Shown one piece after another: positions 29,462 to 40,130 of a stretch of DNA of 64,000 nucleotides (its first letter is position 1; every line of letters begins with the position of its first letter). The position numbers and the translations under genes are program-made. The stretch comes from Sideroxydans sp. (GTDB taxonomy: Bacteria; Pseudomonadota; Gammaproteobacteria; Burkholderiales; Gallionellaceae), in contig DAIDAJ010000047.1 of NCBI GenBank assembly GCA_027310665.1, positions 1 to 64,000 on the forward strand. Reading direction: 5' to 3'. The notes beneath the pieces are model-generated. The model saw nothing but the letters and a program-made list of their open reading frames with translations. It was not told where the DNA came from and did no database searches.

Positions 29462-30284
29462 ACGCGGCCGACCAGTTCACCATGCCGCTGTAATGGGTCG
29501 CAATCACGATCAGGCCAAAGGCGATGCGATACCAGGCGAAGGCGGTGAAATCGTGCCTGCTGATAAAGCGCAGCAGCCAGCGCACGCACAGGAAGGCACT
29601 GATGAATGAAGCGATACTGCCCACGATAAACATGCCGATATCATCCGAGTGGAACAGATGGCGGTATTTGACCACCTCGTAAACCGTTGCGCCGAACAGG
29701 GTAGGGATAGCGAGGAAAAACGAAAACTCCGTCGCCGCCTTGCGCGACAGGCCAAACAACAAGCCGCCGATGATGGTCGCGCCTGAACGGGACGTGCCGG
29801 GTATCAGCGCAAGCGTCTGCGCGCAGCCTACTTTCAGCGCTTCTTGCCAGGTCATGTCGTCCACGGTCTCAAACGCGACCCGGTGCTTGCGTTTCTCCGC
29901 CCACAGGATGATCACGCCCCCGACGATGAAGGCCAGCGCAACCGGCACCGGCGCGAACAAGTACTGCTTGATCTTGGTGGCGAACAGCACTCCCAATACA
30001 GCCGCAGGCAGGAAGGCAATGAAGAGATTGGTTACAAAGCGTTGCGCGGGGCGCTCGCTCGACAAGCCACCAACCACGGTCAGGATCTTCGCGCGGTATT
30101 CCCAGCATACCGCCAGGATGGCCGCGAACTGGATCACGATCTCGAACACCTTGCCTTTTTCGTCGTTGAAGTTCAGCAGGTCGCCGGCCAGGATCAGGTG
30201 GCCGGTGCTGGAGATGGGCAGGAATTCGGTAAGTCCTTCGACAACGCCGAGGATGGCGGCTTTAAGCAGCAGTAGGGTGTCCAT
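29460..30284 (-). CDS. uppP: Undecaprenyl-diphosphatase
   Basis: A 274-residue integral membrane protein of the BacA/UppP family. The two catalytic motifs are present: [17 protein letters not shown] (residues 16-32) and [15 protein letters not shown] (about 160). At least seven hydrophobic segments are visible. The enzyme dephosphorylates undecaprenyl diphosphate on the periplasmic side, recycling the carrier used for peptidoglycan and for the O-antigen made by genes in the right half of this window. Confidence 0.96.
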   Translation of the reverse strand: MDTLLLLKAAILGVVEGLTEFLPISSTGHLILAGDLLNFNDEKGKVFEIVIQFAAILAVCWEYRAKILTVVGGLSSERPAQRFVTNLFIAFLPAAVLGVLFATKIKQYLFAPVPVALAFIVGGVIILWAEKRKHRVAFETVDDMTWQEALKVGCAQTLALIPGTSRSGATIIGGLLFGLSRKAATEFSFFLAIPTLFGATVYEVVKYRHLFHSDDIGMFIVGSIASFISAFLCVRWLLRFISRHDFTAFAWYRIAFGLIVIATHYSGMVNWSAA

Positions 30285-30295
30285 GAAGTTTCGTC

Positions 30296-30315
30296 ATTCC
30301 GGCGCAGGCCGGAAT
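30296..30315. repeat. dRS3-like palindromic repeat
   Basis: ATTCCGG and CCGGAAT flank a 6-bp spacer, preceded by CGTC and followed by CCAG. This matches the widespread proteobacterial repeat of the form ATTCC(C/G)G-N-(C/G)GGAAT, like the neisserial dRS3 element. It lies just upstream of uppP. Confidence 0.6.
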
Positions 30316-30344
30316 CCAGTTAATTAAAAAAGAGCCGTCGCCCT

Positions 30345-30475
30345 GATAACCAGCGACTTGCCCGCTTGTGGGCGTATAACCAACCACTTGGCAACCGTCT
30401 TTTGGTTGCTTAGTGGGATGGCTAGTTGTTTCATCAGTCGAATGGCTAGTAGTTCCATCAGCTTGTCGAAGGGCG
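30345..30475. repeat. Degenerate direct repeats in a 205-bp non-coding gap
   Basis: GATAACCAGCGACTTGCC (30345) recurs as TATAACCAACCACTTGGC (30375), 30 bp later. GATGGCTAGTTGTTTCATCAG (30418) recurs as AATGGCTAGTAGTTCCATCAG (30441), 23 bp later. The stretch ends with AGCTTGTCGAAGGGC (30460-30474), part of a repeat also seen near 39140. I see no convincing gene in this gap. Confidence 0.5.
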
Positions 30476-30489
30476 CGATTATATCCGGC

Positions 30490-30702
30490 TCACAAGACGG
30501 ATTGTTTACGTTGCAGCAACGCAATGCGGCGATTGACGGCACGCCGTTCCTCCTCGTTCATCTCCAGCCAGCGCGAGACTTCCTCGAAGGTACGCAGGCA
30601 ACTGCGGCACACGTCGTCGCCGAGCACCGTGGTGCAATGGCCTACACAGGGGGAATCTGCCGTGATCTGCGAAGCAAGCAAGGAAGGTAGTGGGGAATGC
30701 AT
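30490..30702 (-). CDS. DUF1289 small Cys protein
   Basis: A 70-residue protein with the DUF1289 signature SPCVGHCTTVLGDDVCRSC, followed by RTFEEVSRWLEMNEEERR. The four Cys suggest an Fe-S or zinc site. The function is unknown. It lies 21 bp downstream of the next minus-strand gene (30724-31134). The residual question is the start, since MHSPLPSL and internal sites are both possible; the domain itself is clear. Confidence 0.82.
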   Translation of the reverse strand: MHSPLPSLLASQITADSPCVGHCTTVLGDDVCRSCLRTFEEVSRWLEMNEEERRAVNRRIALLQRKQSVL

Positions 30703-30723
30703 GGCTAATTGTACTGCGCGGCG

Positions 30724-31134
30724 TCAGGCTGCCGTGCTTCGATAGCCAAACTGGCCTAGCCATTCGCCGCGGTAGAAATCAATGCTCAGCCAGTACGGAA
30801 CGATCGATGAGCGCTTGCTGGTGGGAAAATCTTCAAGAGGTGGGCCGTCCTTGGCGGCATGCAGGTCGCAGCGTGCGCTCGTGACCGGCCGAAACGAAAC
30901 GCATAACTTGTCGTTGACCTTCGTGCCGCCAGACAGATCGAAATCTTCCCGAAAGCGCACCTGAAACCGGATAAGGCACGAGAAGTAAAGCTCCATTTCG
31001 GCAAGGATGGGCGAGGTACGTTGTTCCAGCGCCTGCAAGGCTGCTCGACTCAGGTGTACTTGCAGGCGTCTGCCATCCAGCGTGGTCAAAATTGTGGTGT
31101 CTTTTTCGAATGCATGTTTGCCGAAAGAAAACAT
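30724..31134 (-). CDS. Conserved-looking hypothetical protein
   Basis: A 136-residue protein with no recognised domain. It begins MFSFGKHAFEKDTTILTTLDG and has mixed alpha/beta character, with no signal peptide or membrane segment. A GGAGGTTC ribosome site precedes the ATG. Codon use resembles its neighbours. It lies in a minus-strand run with the YkgJ-type and DUF1289 genes, all small. I cannot assign a role; a PilZ-like fold was considered, but the RxxxR/DxSxxG motif is absent. Confidence 0.65.
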   Translation of the reverse strand: MFSFGKHAFEKDTTILTTLDGRRLQVHLSRAALQALEQRTSPILAEMELYFSCLIRFQVRFREDFDLSGGTKVNDKLCVSFRPVTSARCDLHAAKDGPPLEDFPTSKRSSIVPYWLSIDFYRGEWLGQFGYRSTAA

Positions 31135-31191
31135 AGAACCTCCATTTGGTTTTCCCGTGCCGTGCGCGGGAGCAAGAATAGCATGCGTGGC

Positions 31192-31452
31192 CTAACTTGC
31201 TGGGCGGGTGATCTGCTCAAGACGCGACAGCCAGGCGATCGCCTCCTCGCGCGAGGAACCGCACATCTCGGCAGAAGGCTGCAGCCCGCCGCAAAAGGCC
31301 GGGCGCTGCGGCTGACCGAACACCTTGCAGCGCAACTCGTCATCCAACTGTACGCACGGCACCCCGGCGGGCTTGCCATTCGGCATACCGGGCAGGGGCG
31401 AGGTGATGGAGGGGGCGATGCAGCAGGCAGCGCAGTGGGGGCGGCAGTTCAT
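31192..31452 (-). CDS. YkgJ-type Cys-cluster protein
   Basis: An 86-residue protein beginning [14 protein letters not shown], with further Cys in [21 protein letters not shown] and MCGSS. This pattern fits the YkgJ family of putative zinc- or iron-binding proteins. The start at 31452 overlaps the stop of the 53-residue gene upstream (ATGA), so translation is probably coupled. A longer frame upstream reads through that small gene in another frame and is rejected. No biochemical role is established. Confidence 0.82.
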   Translation of the reverse strand: MNCRPHCAACCIAPSITSPLPGMPNGKPAGVPCVQLDDELRCKVFGQPQRPAFCGGLQPSAEMCGSSREEAIAWLSRLEQITRPAS

Positions 31453-31610
31453 AGCGAATTCTTGCTGCTCAGAGTAGCTGCGGATGCTTCTTTCTTGACT
31501 GCCTCCCTCTGCGCTTTCCGTTCGGCCTTCCAGAATATACGCTTGAACTCCTTCAAATGCTTCCACCACTGGGGAGGGGGTGTCAGAGTGCCTTTCTTTA
31601 CATTTGCCAT
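31449..31610 (-). CDS. 53-residue basic small protein
   Basis: A short gene encoding 53 residues, beginning [20 protein letters not shown] and continuing with [14 protein letters not shown], rich in Lys, Arg and Trp. The combination WWKHL and FWKAERKA resembles small basic proteins found next to YkgJ-type genes in proteobacteria. Its TGA overlaps the start codon of the YkgJ gene in the ATGA form. No ribosome-binding site is strong, but the coupling and composition support a real gene. Function unknown. Confidence 0.68.
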   Translation of the reverse strand: MANVKKGTLTPPPQWWKHLKEFKRIFWKAERKAQREAVKKEASAATLSSKNSL

Positions 31611-31733
31611 ATCCTATTTTTCAATAATTCTATGCTGAGATGATAAGCTCAATGGTGCCTACAGAAGAATGGTTTTACACAAGAAAGAGAAAGGGTATTC
31701 TTCGCCGGGCTTCTAAATGGTTACGCGGACAGA

Positions 31734-33710
31734 ATGATACGAGCATATTACTCAGCTTTGATTCCCGCCTTTCTTCATGCATCAACTGAAGAAATTATGG
31801 GTGCATTGTCGCTCAACAATGACTATGCGCTTATTCAAACCCAGCGTGATGCGTGGGCTGCTCAAATTGAGATTCTTCGCACTGTGCTGAATGGGCGCGA
31901 AGGCTCAATATATTTTGAATATTCAATTCCACGTATGGGGCGAAGGATAGACGTTGTATTGTTGATCGGCCCAGTGATATTTGTTCTTGAATTTAAAGTA
32001 GGCGAGAAATCACATACCACTTATGCCTTTGATCAGGTGTTCGACTATGCTTTGGATCTGAAGAACTTTCATGAATCAAGTCATGATCAATTCATCGCGC
32101 CGATCTTGGTTGCGACGGAAGCGGGGCAACTGCCAATAACAATTTCGTTCACTCCAAGAAATGACAAATTGCTTTTTCCAGTAAGAACGAACAAGGAACA
32201 GCTAGGGGAAGCTCTCGACGAAATATTGAAATATATTGGTGAAGGCAGAGTCGATGTAAGCGAATGGGAAGCCGGGCGCTACTGTCCTACGCCCACTATT
32301 ATCGAAGCAGCAATGGCCTTGTATAACAATCACGCGGTTGCTGAAATTACCCGTTCTGATGCAGGCGCGACCAATCTAAGGCTTACGTCCTCTACTATTT
32401 CTGAAGTTATTAATCTCTCAAGAGAAGGCGCTTATAAATCTATTTGCTTGGTGACTGGCGTGCCTGGCGCAGGTAAAACATTAGTCGGGCTGGATGTGGC
32501 AACAAAACATTCTGAGGCGGAAGACGATTTGTATAGCGTCTACCTGTCCGGCAATGGCCCGCTAGTAAAAATTCTTTGCGAAGCGCTCGCCCGCGATCAA
32601 GTTTCTCGTGGAAAAATCCGAGGCAACCGTGTAAGGATCGGGGAATCAAGAAGCTCCGTAAAATCATTTATACAGAATGTTCATCACTTTAGAGATGAAT
32701 GCTTGCAAGATGAAAGCATGGCACCCATCGAACATGTGGCAATTTTCGATGAGGCGCAGCGGGCTTGGAATGTCGAACAAACATCCTCGTTTATGCGACG
32801 CAAGAAAAATCACCCAAACTTTAATCAGTCCGAGCCGGAATTCCTTATCTCGTGCATGGATAGACACGAAGAATGGGCGGCAATTGTTTGTCTTGTAGGC
32901 GGAGGGCAAGAAATCAACACAGGAGAGGCGGGCATTGGAGAGTGGATTAACTCTATTACTCGCTCGTTTCCAGATTGGCACGTCTATGTTTCCTCACGTC
33001 TGACGGATAGCGAATATCAGGCCGGCGAGGCACTTAAACAGCTTGAGTCACATGCAAATGTGACATATTTGGATGAGTTGCATTTGGGCGTATCTATGCG
33101 GTCATTCCGAGCAGAAGATGTATCACTTTTGGTAAAGCAGTTACTTGATTTAGAAATTGACTTGGCAAAACTCACCTACGAGAAAATAAAGACTCGATAT
33201 CCGATCGTAATTACAAGGGATTTAGAGAGGGCAAAGGCTTGGCTAAAGCGCCATGCCCGAGGCAGCGAGCGCTATGGGATTGTTGTTTCATCACAGGCTG
33301 AACGACTAAAACCACATGCGATAGATGTTAAATCGCCAATGGATCCCGTGAATTGGTTCCTAAACGAAAAAGACGATGTTCGGTCTTCCTACTACTTGGA
33401 GGATGTCGCAACCGAATTTCACGTTCAAGGATTGGAGTTAGATTGGACCTGTGTTACATGGGATGCTGACTTTCGCCATACAAAGAACGGCTGGAGTCAT
33501 CATTCGTTTCGGGGAACTGGCTGGAACAGAATTAATAAAGACGAGCGGAAACAATATCTGAAAAACGCATATCGAGTATTGTTAACTAGAGCGCGGCAGG
33601 GGATGGTTCTAGTTGTGCCTGAAGGAGACCTGGAAGATCATACGCGCAGCTCCGGATATTACGACGGGACATATCATTATTTGAAAGAAATTGGCTTTGC
33701 AGAGATTTAA
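31734..33710 (+). CDS. Nuclease-helicase fusion of the DUF2075 type
   Basis: A 658-residue protein. An N-terminal restriction-like segment reads [15 protein letters not shown] then [11 protein letters not shown], giving the D...E-x-K pattern of PD-(D/E)XK nucleases (residues about 72-88). The DUF2075 SF1-helicase-like ATPase has Walker [14 protein letters not shown] (about 240), Walker [13 protein letters not shown] (about 335) and a C-terminal [15 protein letters not shown] (motif VI). Codon use is AT-rich against the flanks, which suggests horizontal transfer. It is followed 13 bp later by a small partner gene. A role in DNA defence is plausible but unproven. Confidence 0.83.
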   Translation: MIRAYYSALIPAFLHASTEEIMGALSLNNDYALIQTQRDAWAAQIEILRTVLNGREGSIYFEYSIPRMGRRIDVVLLIGPVIFVLEFKVGEKSHTTYAFDQVFDYALDLKNFHESSHDQFIAPILVATEAGQLPITISFTPRNDKLLFPVRTNKEQLGEALDEILKYIGEGRVDVSEWEAGRYCPTPTIIEAAMALYNNHAVAEITRSDAGATNLRLTSSTISEVINLSREGAYKSICLVTGVPGAGKTLVGLDVATKHSEAEDDLYSVYLSGNGPLVKILCEALARDQVSRGKIRGNRVRIGESRSSVKSFIQNVHHFRDECLQDESMAPIEHVAIFDEAQRAWNVEQTSSFMRRKKNHPNFNQSEPEFLISCMDRHEEWAAIVCLVGGGQEINTGEAGIGEWINSITRSFPDWHVYVSSRLTDSEYQAGEALKQLESHANVTYLDELHLGVSMRSFRAEDVSLLVKQLLDLEIDLAKLTYEKIKTRYPIVITRDLERAKAWLKRHARGSERYGIVVSSQAERLKPHAIDVKSPMDPVNWFLNEKDDVRSSYYLEDVATEFHVQGLELDWTCVTWDADFRHTKNGWSHHSFRGTGWNRINKDERKQYLKNAYRVLLTRARQGMVLVVPEGDLEDHTRSSGYYDGTYHYLKEIGFAEI

Positions 33711-33723
33711 TGGAGAGACTGCC

Positions 33724-34161
33724 ATGAACTTCATTGATAAACGATCTGTAGCAACTTATGACGCCCAAAATGAATGGTGCATTTTCGAGTATCTCTATCG
33801 CGACGCGGCCAACTATAAAGCTTGGGGAGAAATTCTTCTGTCGGGTATTCCATCGGAGGATGATATGGCGGCAATGCGTGCTCGTTTAGAATCAGGTGAA
33901 TATTTTGTTGCTGAACAAGTCGGCATTCCAGCTTTATACAAAGAGCTGTGGGACTTATCAGGGGGTCCTACAGAGGACGACCATGCATTGCACGAATTTG
34001 TAGCACTTCGTGTCGCGAGTGAGGATGAGAGAAAATCATTACCATTGTTTGGAGAGTTAGCAGGCTTGCTCAAAATTTTTCAATCAGTAACCAAGTGGGA
34101 TTACTCACTATCACCTAATTTCAAAACCACCTTTTGGCCGCGAGCCCCTTCCAGCGGTTAA
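33724..34161 (+). CDS. Hypothetical protein paired with the DUF2075 gene
   Basis: A 145-residue acidic protein (ATG at 33724, preceded by GGAGAG). It starts MNFIDKRSVATYDAQNEWC and contains EYLYRDAANYKAWGE and ALHEFVALRV. I recognise no family, membrane segment or catalytic motif. It follows the nuclease-helicase by 13 bp with the same AT-rich composition, so the two are probably one transcription unit and may work together. A strong terminator follows at 34175. Confidence 0.68.
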   Translation: MNFIDKRSVATYDAQNEWCIFEYLYRDAANYKAWGEILLSGIPSEDDMAAMRARLESGEYFVAEQVGIPALYKELWDLSGGPTEDDHALHEFVALRVASEDERKSLPLFGELAGLLKIFQSVTKWDYSLSPNFKTTFWPRAPSSG

Positions 34162-34174
34162 GACACATTGAAAT

Positions 34175-34201
34175 AATACGAGCCGCATCGCGGCTCGTAT
34201 T
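34175..34201. terminator. 12-bp perfect stem-loop terminator
   Basis: AATACGAGCCGC (34175-34186), loop ATC, GCGGCTCGTATT (34190-34201). The symmetric A- and T-rich ends allow function on both strands. It ends the DUF2075 unit and sits 21 bp from the relict thiC 3' end, so it may once have been the thiC terminator. Confidence 0.8.
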
Positions 34202-34222
34202 TGATTGCTTGAAGCAAGAAGC

Positions 34223-34294
34223 TTACGCCTTGTGATAAACCTCCGCCACCTGCTTCACAAACTCCACCGACTTCACTTCCATTCCCTTCCATAA
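34223..34294 (-). pseudogene. Relict copy of the thiC 3' end
   Basis: These 72 bp encode, in frame and with a stop, a tail that matches the last 23 residues of the intact thiC (34936-35007) except two residues: [16 protein letters not shown] against [16 protein letters not shown]. Several synonymous changes and a different stop (TAA against TGA) show that it is not a recent copy. It has no start or upstream thiC sequence. Confidence 0.8.
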
Positions 34295-34302
34295 AGATGG
34301 AT

Positions 34303-34644
34303 TCAGTCGTGGTGACTAAGTTCAACACAGGCGAGATTTTGCTCTGTCAAAGCCCGCTCGATCTCTGTGCGATGATCGAGAAGTATGTTGAGTACGACAG
34401 TCTTTGAGCGGTTAGGAATTTTGAGCCATATCACTTGTGGCGGATGTCCTGCCACAAGTGAGCGCTCCTGAAAATCCGAGTCTCGGCTAACGATCACGAA
34501 ACCATTGTCTTTTGCGTACTGCCAGATTTTGGAATCGCTTGCGCTCTCTAATCCCAACAGGGCAATTTGTGTCGAGCCGGGGAATGCGGTTTGCAGAAAG
34601 GGGACAATGCGTCTCGACAGATTTTCGTCGAGCAGCAGTTTCAT
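34303..34644 (-). CDS. DUF5615 / PIN-like toxin
   Basis: A 113-residue protein starting MKLLLDENLSRRIVPFLQ, with the conserved DEN and VIVSRDSDFQERSL motifs typical of the DUF5615 (Mut7-C-like PIN) family. Acidic residues Asp6, Asp51 and Asp55-like positions could bind metal. These proteins are predicted ribonucleases and occur as toxins with DUF433 partners. The start codon overlaps the stop of the DUF433 gene by 1 bp. Activity is inferred from family only. Confidence 0.85.
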   Translation of the reverse strand: MKLLLDENLSRRIVPFLQTAFPGSTQIALLGLESASDSKIWQYAKDNGFVIVSRDSDFQERSLVAGHPPQVIWLKIPNRSKTVVLNILLDHRTEIERALTEQNLACVELSHHD

Positions 34645-34865
34645 TACACAGCCACGTTGTACAAATTATGTTCGCGGTCTGCCGCAAAGGCGAGGCAGGC
34701 GCGAATGTCGGCAGATTCAAGTTCGGGGAAGTCCTCGATAATGTCCGCCTCGCTCATGCCATCGGCAAGCATTTCCAACACATCATAGACGCTGATGCGC
34801 AGATTGCGGATGCAAGGACGCCCGCCGCGTTTGCTGGAATCCAATGTGATACGCGAGTCCGTCAT
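34644..34865 (-). CDS. DUF433 antitoxin
   Basis: A 73-residue protein with the DUF433 pattern RGGRPCIRNLRISVYDVLEML and DIIEDFPELESADIRACLAFA, a helix-turn-helix-like DNA-binding domain. It is the first gene of the pair and overlaps the DUF5615 toxin gene by 1 bp (TAATG). DUF433 proteins usually neutralise the toxin and repress their own operon. The pair lies between two copies of the thiC 3' end. Confidence 0.87.
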   Translation of the reverse strand: MTDSRITLDSSKRGGRPCIRNLRISVYDVLEMLADGMSEADIIEDFPELESADIRACLAFAADREHNLYNVAV

Positions 34866-34935
34866 GATTTCCGCCTTTCCGGTTAGCTTGCCGACGCACT
34901 ATAAGGGACATAGAGCGATAATTCAACGGCAAGCT

Positions 34936-36916
<1,981 letters not shown>

Positions 36917-37028
36917 CGTGCAAGGTACTGGAAAGCCGGGCTAAAGGCAAGCTGATAAAGCGTTGAGCAGGCGGGGTGCGCTTGCTATACTGTGCTGTGA
37001 CAATAACTATGCAGCAAGGGGACAGGGG

Positions 37029-37682
37029 ATGAACAATATGGAACTCGCTCGCTTCAATATGGTGGAACAGCAGATACGTCCCTGGGACGTATTGGATGCG
37101 AACGTGCTCGACCTGCTCAGGAAAGTCAAACGCGAACATTTCGTGCCGGTGGACAAGCAGTCGATGGCCTTTATGGATGTCGAAATTCCCCTCGGGCACA
37201 ACGCCAAGATGTGGTTTCCCAAGGTGGAAGCGCGCGCATTGCAGGCCCTGAAACTAAAAGTGAGTGACCGCGTACTGGAAGTTGGCACCGGCAGCGGTTA
37301 CCTGACGGCGCTGATCTCACGCATGGCTCAGCATGTCACCAGTGTGGAACTGGTTCAGGAACTGAGCGCCCGTGCGGCCCGTACGCTGGCTGCGCATCAT
37401 TACGATAACGTGACGCTGGAAGTCGGCGACGCTTCCAGAGGCTGGGGCAGCGAGAAGTACGATGCCATCGTGCTGACCGGCTCGGTGCCGTTGCCGCCGG
37501 AGTCCTTCTACCAGATGCTGAATACGGGCGGGCGGCTGTTTGCGATCGTGGGCGATGCGCCGGCGATGCATGCGACGCTGGTAACCTGTGTAGCTCCGGG
37601 CGTGTTCGAGACGATCACGTTGTTCGAGACCAGCGTAGTCCCTTTGATAAACGCCCCGCAACCGCAACGTTTCGCGTTCTGA
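37029..37682 (+). CDS. Protein-L-isoaspartate O-methyltransferase family protein
   Basis: A 217-residue SAM-dependent methyltransferase of the PCMT family: QARFNMVEQQIRPWDVLD-like N-terminus (ARFNMVEQQIRPWDV), motif I RVLEVGTGSGYLTALI and DAIVLTGSVPLPPES. The N-terminus matches a betaproteobacterial group that sits next to tolC, as here. True repair activity on isoaspartate is uncertain for this group. I start at the ATG at 37029 (GGGGATGAAC context); ATG 37038 is an alternative. tolC follows in the same direction. Confidence 0.85.
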   Translation: MNNMELARFNMVEQQIRPWDVLDANVLDLLRKVKREHFVPVDKQSMAFMDVEIPLGHNAKMWFPKVEARALQALKLKVSDRVLEVGTGSGYLTALISRMAQHVTSVELVQELSARAARTLAAHHYDNVTLEVGDASRGWGSEKYDAIVLTGSVPLPPESFYQMLNTGGRLFAIVGDAPAMHATLVTCVAPGVFETITLFETSVVPLINAPQPQRFAF

Positions 37683-37775
37683 TCGCTTCCCGGCATGGTC
37701 GAGGATATTCATGCCAACTTGAATTGTGCAGTCGCAGCAGGTAATATTAGCAAATTCTAATATTTGGAACGGGCG

Positions 37776-39116
37776 ATGAAATTCTCGAAAATTGCATTAA
37801 GCGTCGCGCTGGCCATGGCCGCAAGTCCAATGGCTGGAGCGGCGGATCTGCTGGATTTCTATCATCAGGCGCAAAGTCAGGATGCGGTGTTCGCGTCGGC
37901 GCGCGCGACAAGACAGGCCGGGCAGGAGAAACTGACGCAAGGCCGCTCGCAATTGTTGCCCAGCGTCAATCTCAACGCGAACAGCACCTATAACAACGTC
38001 AATACGACGTATACGGGGGCCGGAGCTGCGCTGTTCCCGTTCCCTTCCGGTGATCAGCGCTTCAACAACCATGGTTACGGCGTAACGTTGGTGCAGCCCC
38101 TGTTTCGCGAACAGAACTGGGCGTCTTATTCCGAATCCGAATTGCAGGTGCTGCAGACCGAGGCGCAATACAAACTCGCCGAACAAAGCCTGATATTGCG
38201 CGTCGCACAGACGTATTTCGACGTGCTGATCGCGCAGGACACCGTGCAGCTGGCTGCAGCGCAGAAAACCGCCATTTCCGAACAGCTGGAGCAGGCGAAA
38301 CGGAATTTCGAGGTCGGCACGGCCACCATCACGGATACGCATGAGGCACAGGCACGCTATGACCTGATCGTTGCGCAAGAGATCGCGGCGCAAAGCGACC
38401 TGGAAGTGAAGAGGCGTACCCTGCAGCAGCTGATCAATGCGGTTCCCCAGGAGTTGGCGCCCTTGGGCAAATCGTTCCAGATGGAACAGCCGCAGCCTGC
38501 CAATCTGGACAAATGGGTGGAGGGCGCCCGGCAACACAATTACCAGATCGCCAGCGCGCAAGCGGCATCGGAAATAGCCGAAAAGGAAGTGGATCGCAAC
38601 CGGGGCGGGCATCTGCCGACGGTAGATCTGGTGGCGAACTATTCAAAGAACTCGGCAAACGGCAGTATCTACGGCATCGGCAGCGATACCACCGCAACCA
38701 CAGTGGGCGTGCAAATGAATATGCCGCTCTTCCAGGGCGGCGCGATCCAGTCGAAGTGGCGCGAGGCTGAGGCCAACCGCGAACGCGCCAGGCAGGATCT
38801 GGAAAACAACCGCCGTACTGTCGAGCTGCAAACCCGGCAGGCGTACTTGGGTGTGGTCAGCGGCATAGCACAGGTGCAGGCGTTGCAGCAGGCCTTGAAG
38901 TCAAGCGAAAGTCTGCTGGATGCAAGCAAACTGGGACACGATGTCGGCGTGCGCACCAATCTGGATGTCCTGAATGCCCAGCAGCAACTCTTCTCGACGC
39001 GCCGCGACCTGTACCAGGCGGAATACAACTATCTGGTCAGCCAGCTAAACCTGAAAGCGGCGGTAGGCGAGTTGAGCGAAGAAGATCTGAGCAAGGTCAA
39101 TCAGGCGCTGCACTAG
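37776..39116 (+). CDS. tolC: TolC-family outer membrane efflux protein
   Basis: A 446-residue protein. Residues 1-22 form a signal peptide (FSKIALSVALAMAASPMAGA). Two OEP repeats follow, with typical motifs such as LLDFYHQAQSQDAVFASARA, VNLNANSTYNN, RGGHLPTVDLVANY and VGVRTNLDVLNAQQQLF. The protein should form the trimeric outer-membrane channel for tripartite efflux or type I secretion. I choose the ATG at 37776; a TTG four codons upstream would disturb the signal peptide. The upstream PCMT gene is cotranscribed in many relatives. Confidence 0.94.
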   Translation: MKFSKIALSVALAMAASPMAGAADLLDFYHQAQSQDAVFASARATRQAGQEKLTQGRSQLLPSVNLNANSTYNNVNTTYTGAGAALFPFPSGDQRFNNHGYGVTLVQPLFREQNWASYSESELQVLQTEAQYKLAEQSLILRVAQTYFDVLIAQDTVQLAAAQKTAISEQLEQAKRNFEVGTATITDTHEAQARYDLIVAQEIAAQSDLEVKRRTLQQLINAVPQELAPLGKSFQMEQPQPANLDKWVEGARQHNYQIASAQAASEIAEKEVDRNRGGHLPTVDLVANYSKNSANGSIYGIGSDTTATTVGVQMNMPLFQGGAIQSKWREAEANRERARQDLENNRRTVELQTRQAYLGVVSGIAQVQALQQALKSSESLLDASKLGHDVGVRTNLDVLNAQQQLFSTRRDLYQAEYNYLVSQLNLKAAVGELSEEDLSKVNQALH

Positions 39117-39121
39117 GAAAC

Positions 39122-39185
39122 GCAGATTTAGCCCGTTCGCCCTGAGATTGTCGAAGGGCCCCCACGAACGGAGGGCCTAATCTGC
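39122..39185. repeat. Compound palindrome between tolC and rfbD
   Basis: An outer imperfect inverted repeat pairs GCAGATTTAGCCCGTTCG (39122-39139) with the sequence ending GGGCCTAATCTGC (39165-39185). It encloses an inner hairpin, GCCCT...AGGGC. The inner part is the widespread repeat CCCTGAG-N-TTGTCGAAGGGC, also partly present at 30460. It can act as a terminator for both convergent genes. Confidence 0.65.
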
Positions 39186-39209
39186 ACATCCTTGGAACCA
39201 AAAAGCTGA

Positions 39210-40130
39210 CTATTGTGGCGCGAGCACCATGCCGGTCGGCTCATAGATCTCCCGCACGCACTCTGCAACGCTGTCCTGCCATTCCGGCAATACGATCCCG
39301 AATGCATCGCGAACCTTGTCGTTGGCAAGAACGGAATTTGAGGGTCGCTTTGCCGGTACGGGATACTCGTGCGTGGCGATGGGGTGGATAGCGAGAGCCT
39401 TGGATGCGAGCGCAGGATCATACTGGCGAGCCAGACGCACGATCTCCTCGGCATATTGATGCCAGTTGGTGCGCCCGGCGGCAGTCAGATGATAAAGCCC
39501 ACTCAAATTGCTATCCCGATCTGCACTCTGCCAAAAGGACAGGGTCGAAGCCGTGGCTTCCGCAATATCCCTTGCCCAGGTCGGCGCACCGAACTGGTCG
39601 GCGACGATGCGAAGCTCGTTGCGCTCTTTCGCCAGTCGCAATATCGTCTTCACAAAATTCCCGCCATGCACCCCATATACCCAGCTGGTACGCAAGATGA
39701 GGTGCTTGCAGCCGGAAGCGCGGATCGCCTGTTCCCCTGCCAATTTTGTCCCGCCATAGACGCTTTGCGGGTTGGGCGCATCGTCCTCGGTATAAGGCGC
39801 GGGCTTGCTTCCATCGAATACATAGTCAGTGGAGTAATGGACCAGCAATGCACCGAGACGAAGAGACTCTTCGGCCAATATCCCCGGGGCAATGCCGTTG
39901 ACGGCCATCGCCCGTACCGCATCGCTTTCTGCCTTGTCGACAGCGGTATATGCAGCCGGATTGATGATGATGTCGGGAGCGATGTTGCGAACGGTGCGCC
40001 GGATCGCATCGGGATCGGTCAGATCCAGTTCTTTCGAGTCCGTGGCGACGACCTGACCGAAAGAGGCCAGAGAGCGCTGCAATTCCCAACCGACCTGCCC
40101 ATTCTTGCCGGTGAGCAGTATCTTTTTCAT
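39210..40130 (-). CDS. rfbD: dTDP-4-dehydrorhamnose reductase
   Basis: A 306-residue short-chain dehydrogenase. The NADPH motif is GKNGQVGWEL, followed by HYSTDYVFDGSKPAPY and the catalytic YGGTKLAGE. RfbD (RmlD) makes dTDP-L-rhamnose, the last step of the pathway encoded here by rfbABCD. I start at the ATG at 40130 (MKKILLTGKNG), which overlaps the rfbC 3' end by 4 bp. It is the last gene of the minus-strand operon starting at waaC. Confidence 0.95.
   Translation of the reverse strand: MKKILLTGKNGQVGWELQRSLASFGQVVATDSKELDLTDPDAIRRTVRNIAPDIIINPAAYTAVDKAESDAVRAMAVNGIAPGILAEESLRLGALLVHYSTDYVFDGSKPAPYTEDDAPNPQSVYGGTKLAGEQAIRASGCKHLILRTSWVYGVHGGNFVKTILRLAKERNELRIVADQFGAPTWARDIAEATASTLSFWQSADRDSNLSGLYHLTAAGRTNWHQYAEEIVRLARQYDPALASKALAIHPIATHEYPVPAKRPSNSVLANDKVRDAFGIVLPEWQDSVAECVREIYEPTGMVLAPQ

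Noticed and set aside
30324-30542. 72-codon minus-strand frame in the gap upstream of uppP
   Set aside because: It runs through degenerate direct repeats, overlaps the DUF1289 gene in another frame and has no ribosome site or recognisable domain.
34223-34294. Attachment site of an integrated prophage or ICE
   Set aside because: The two thiC tails resemble att copies, but the interval is only 640 bp and has no integrase, so a complete element is not present. Kept as a finding about recombination.
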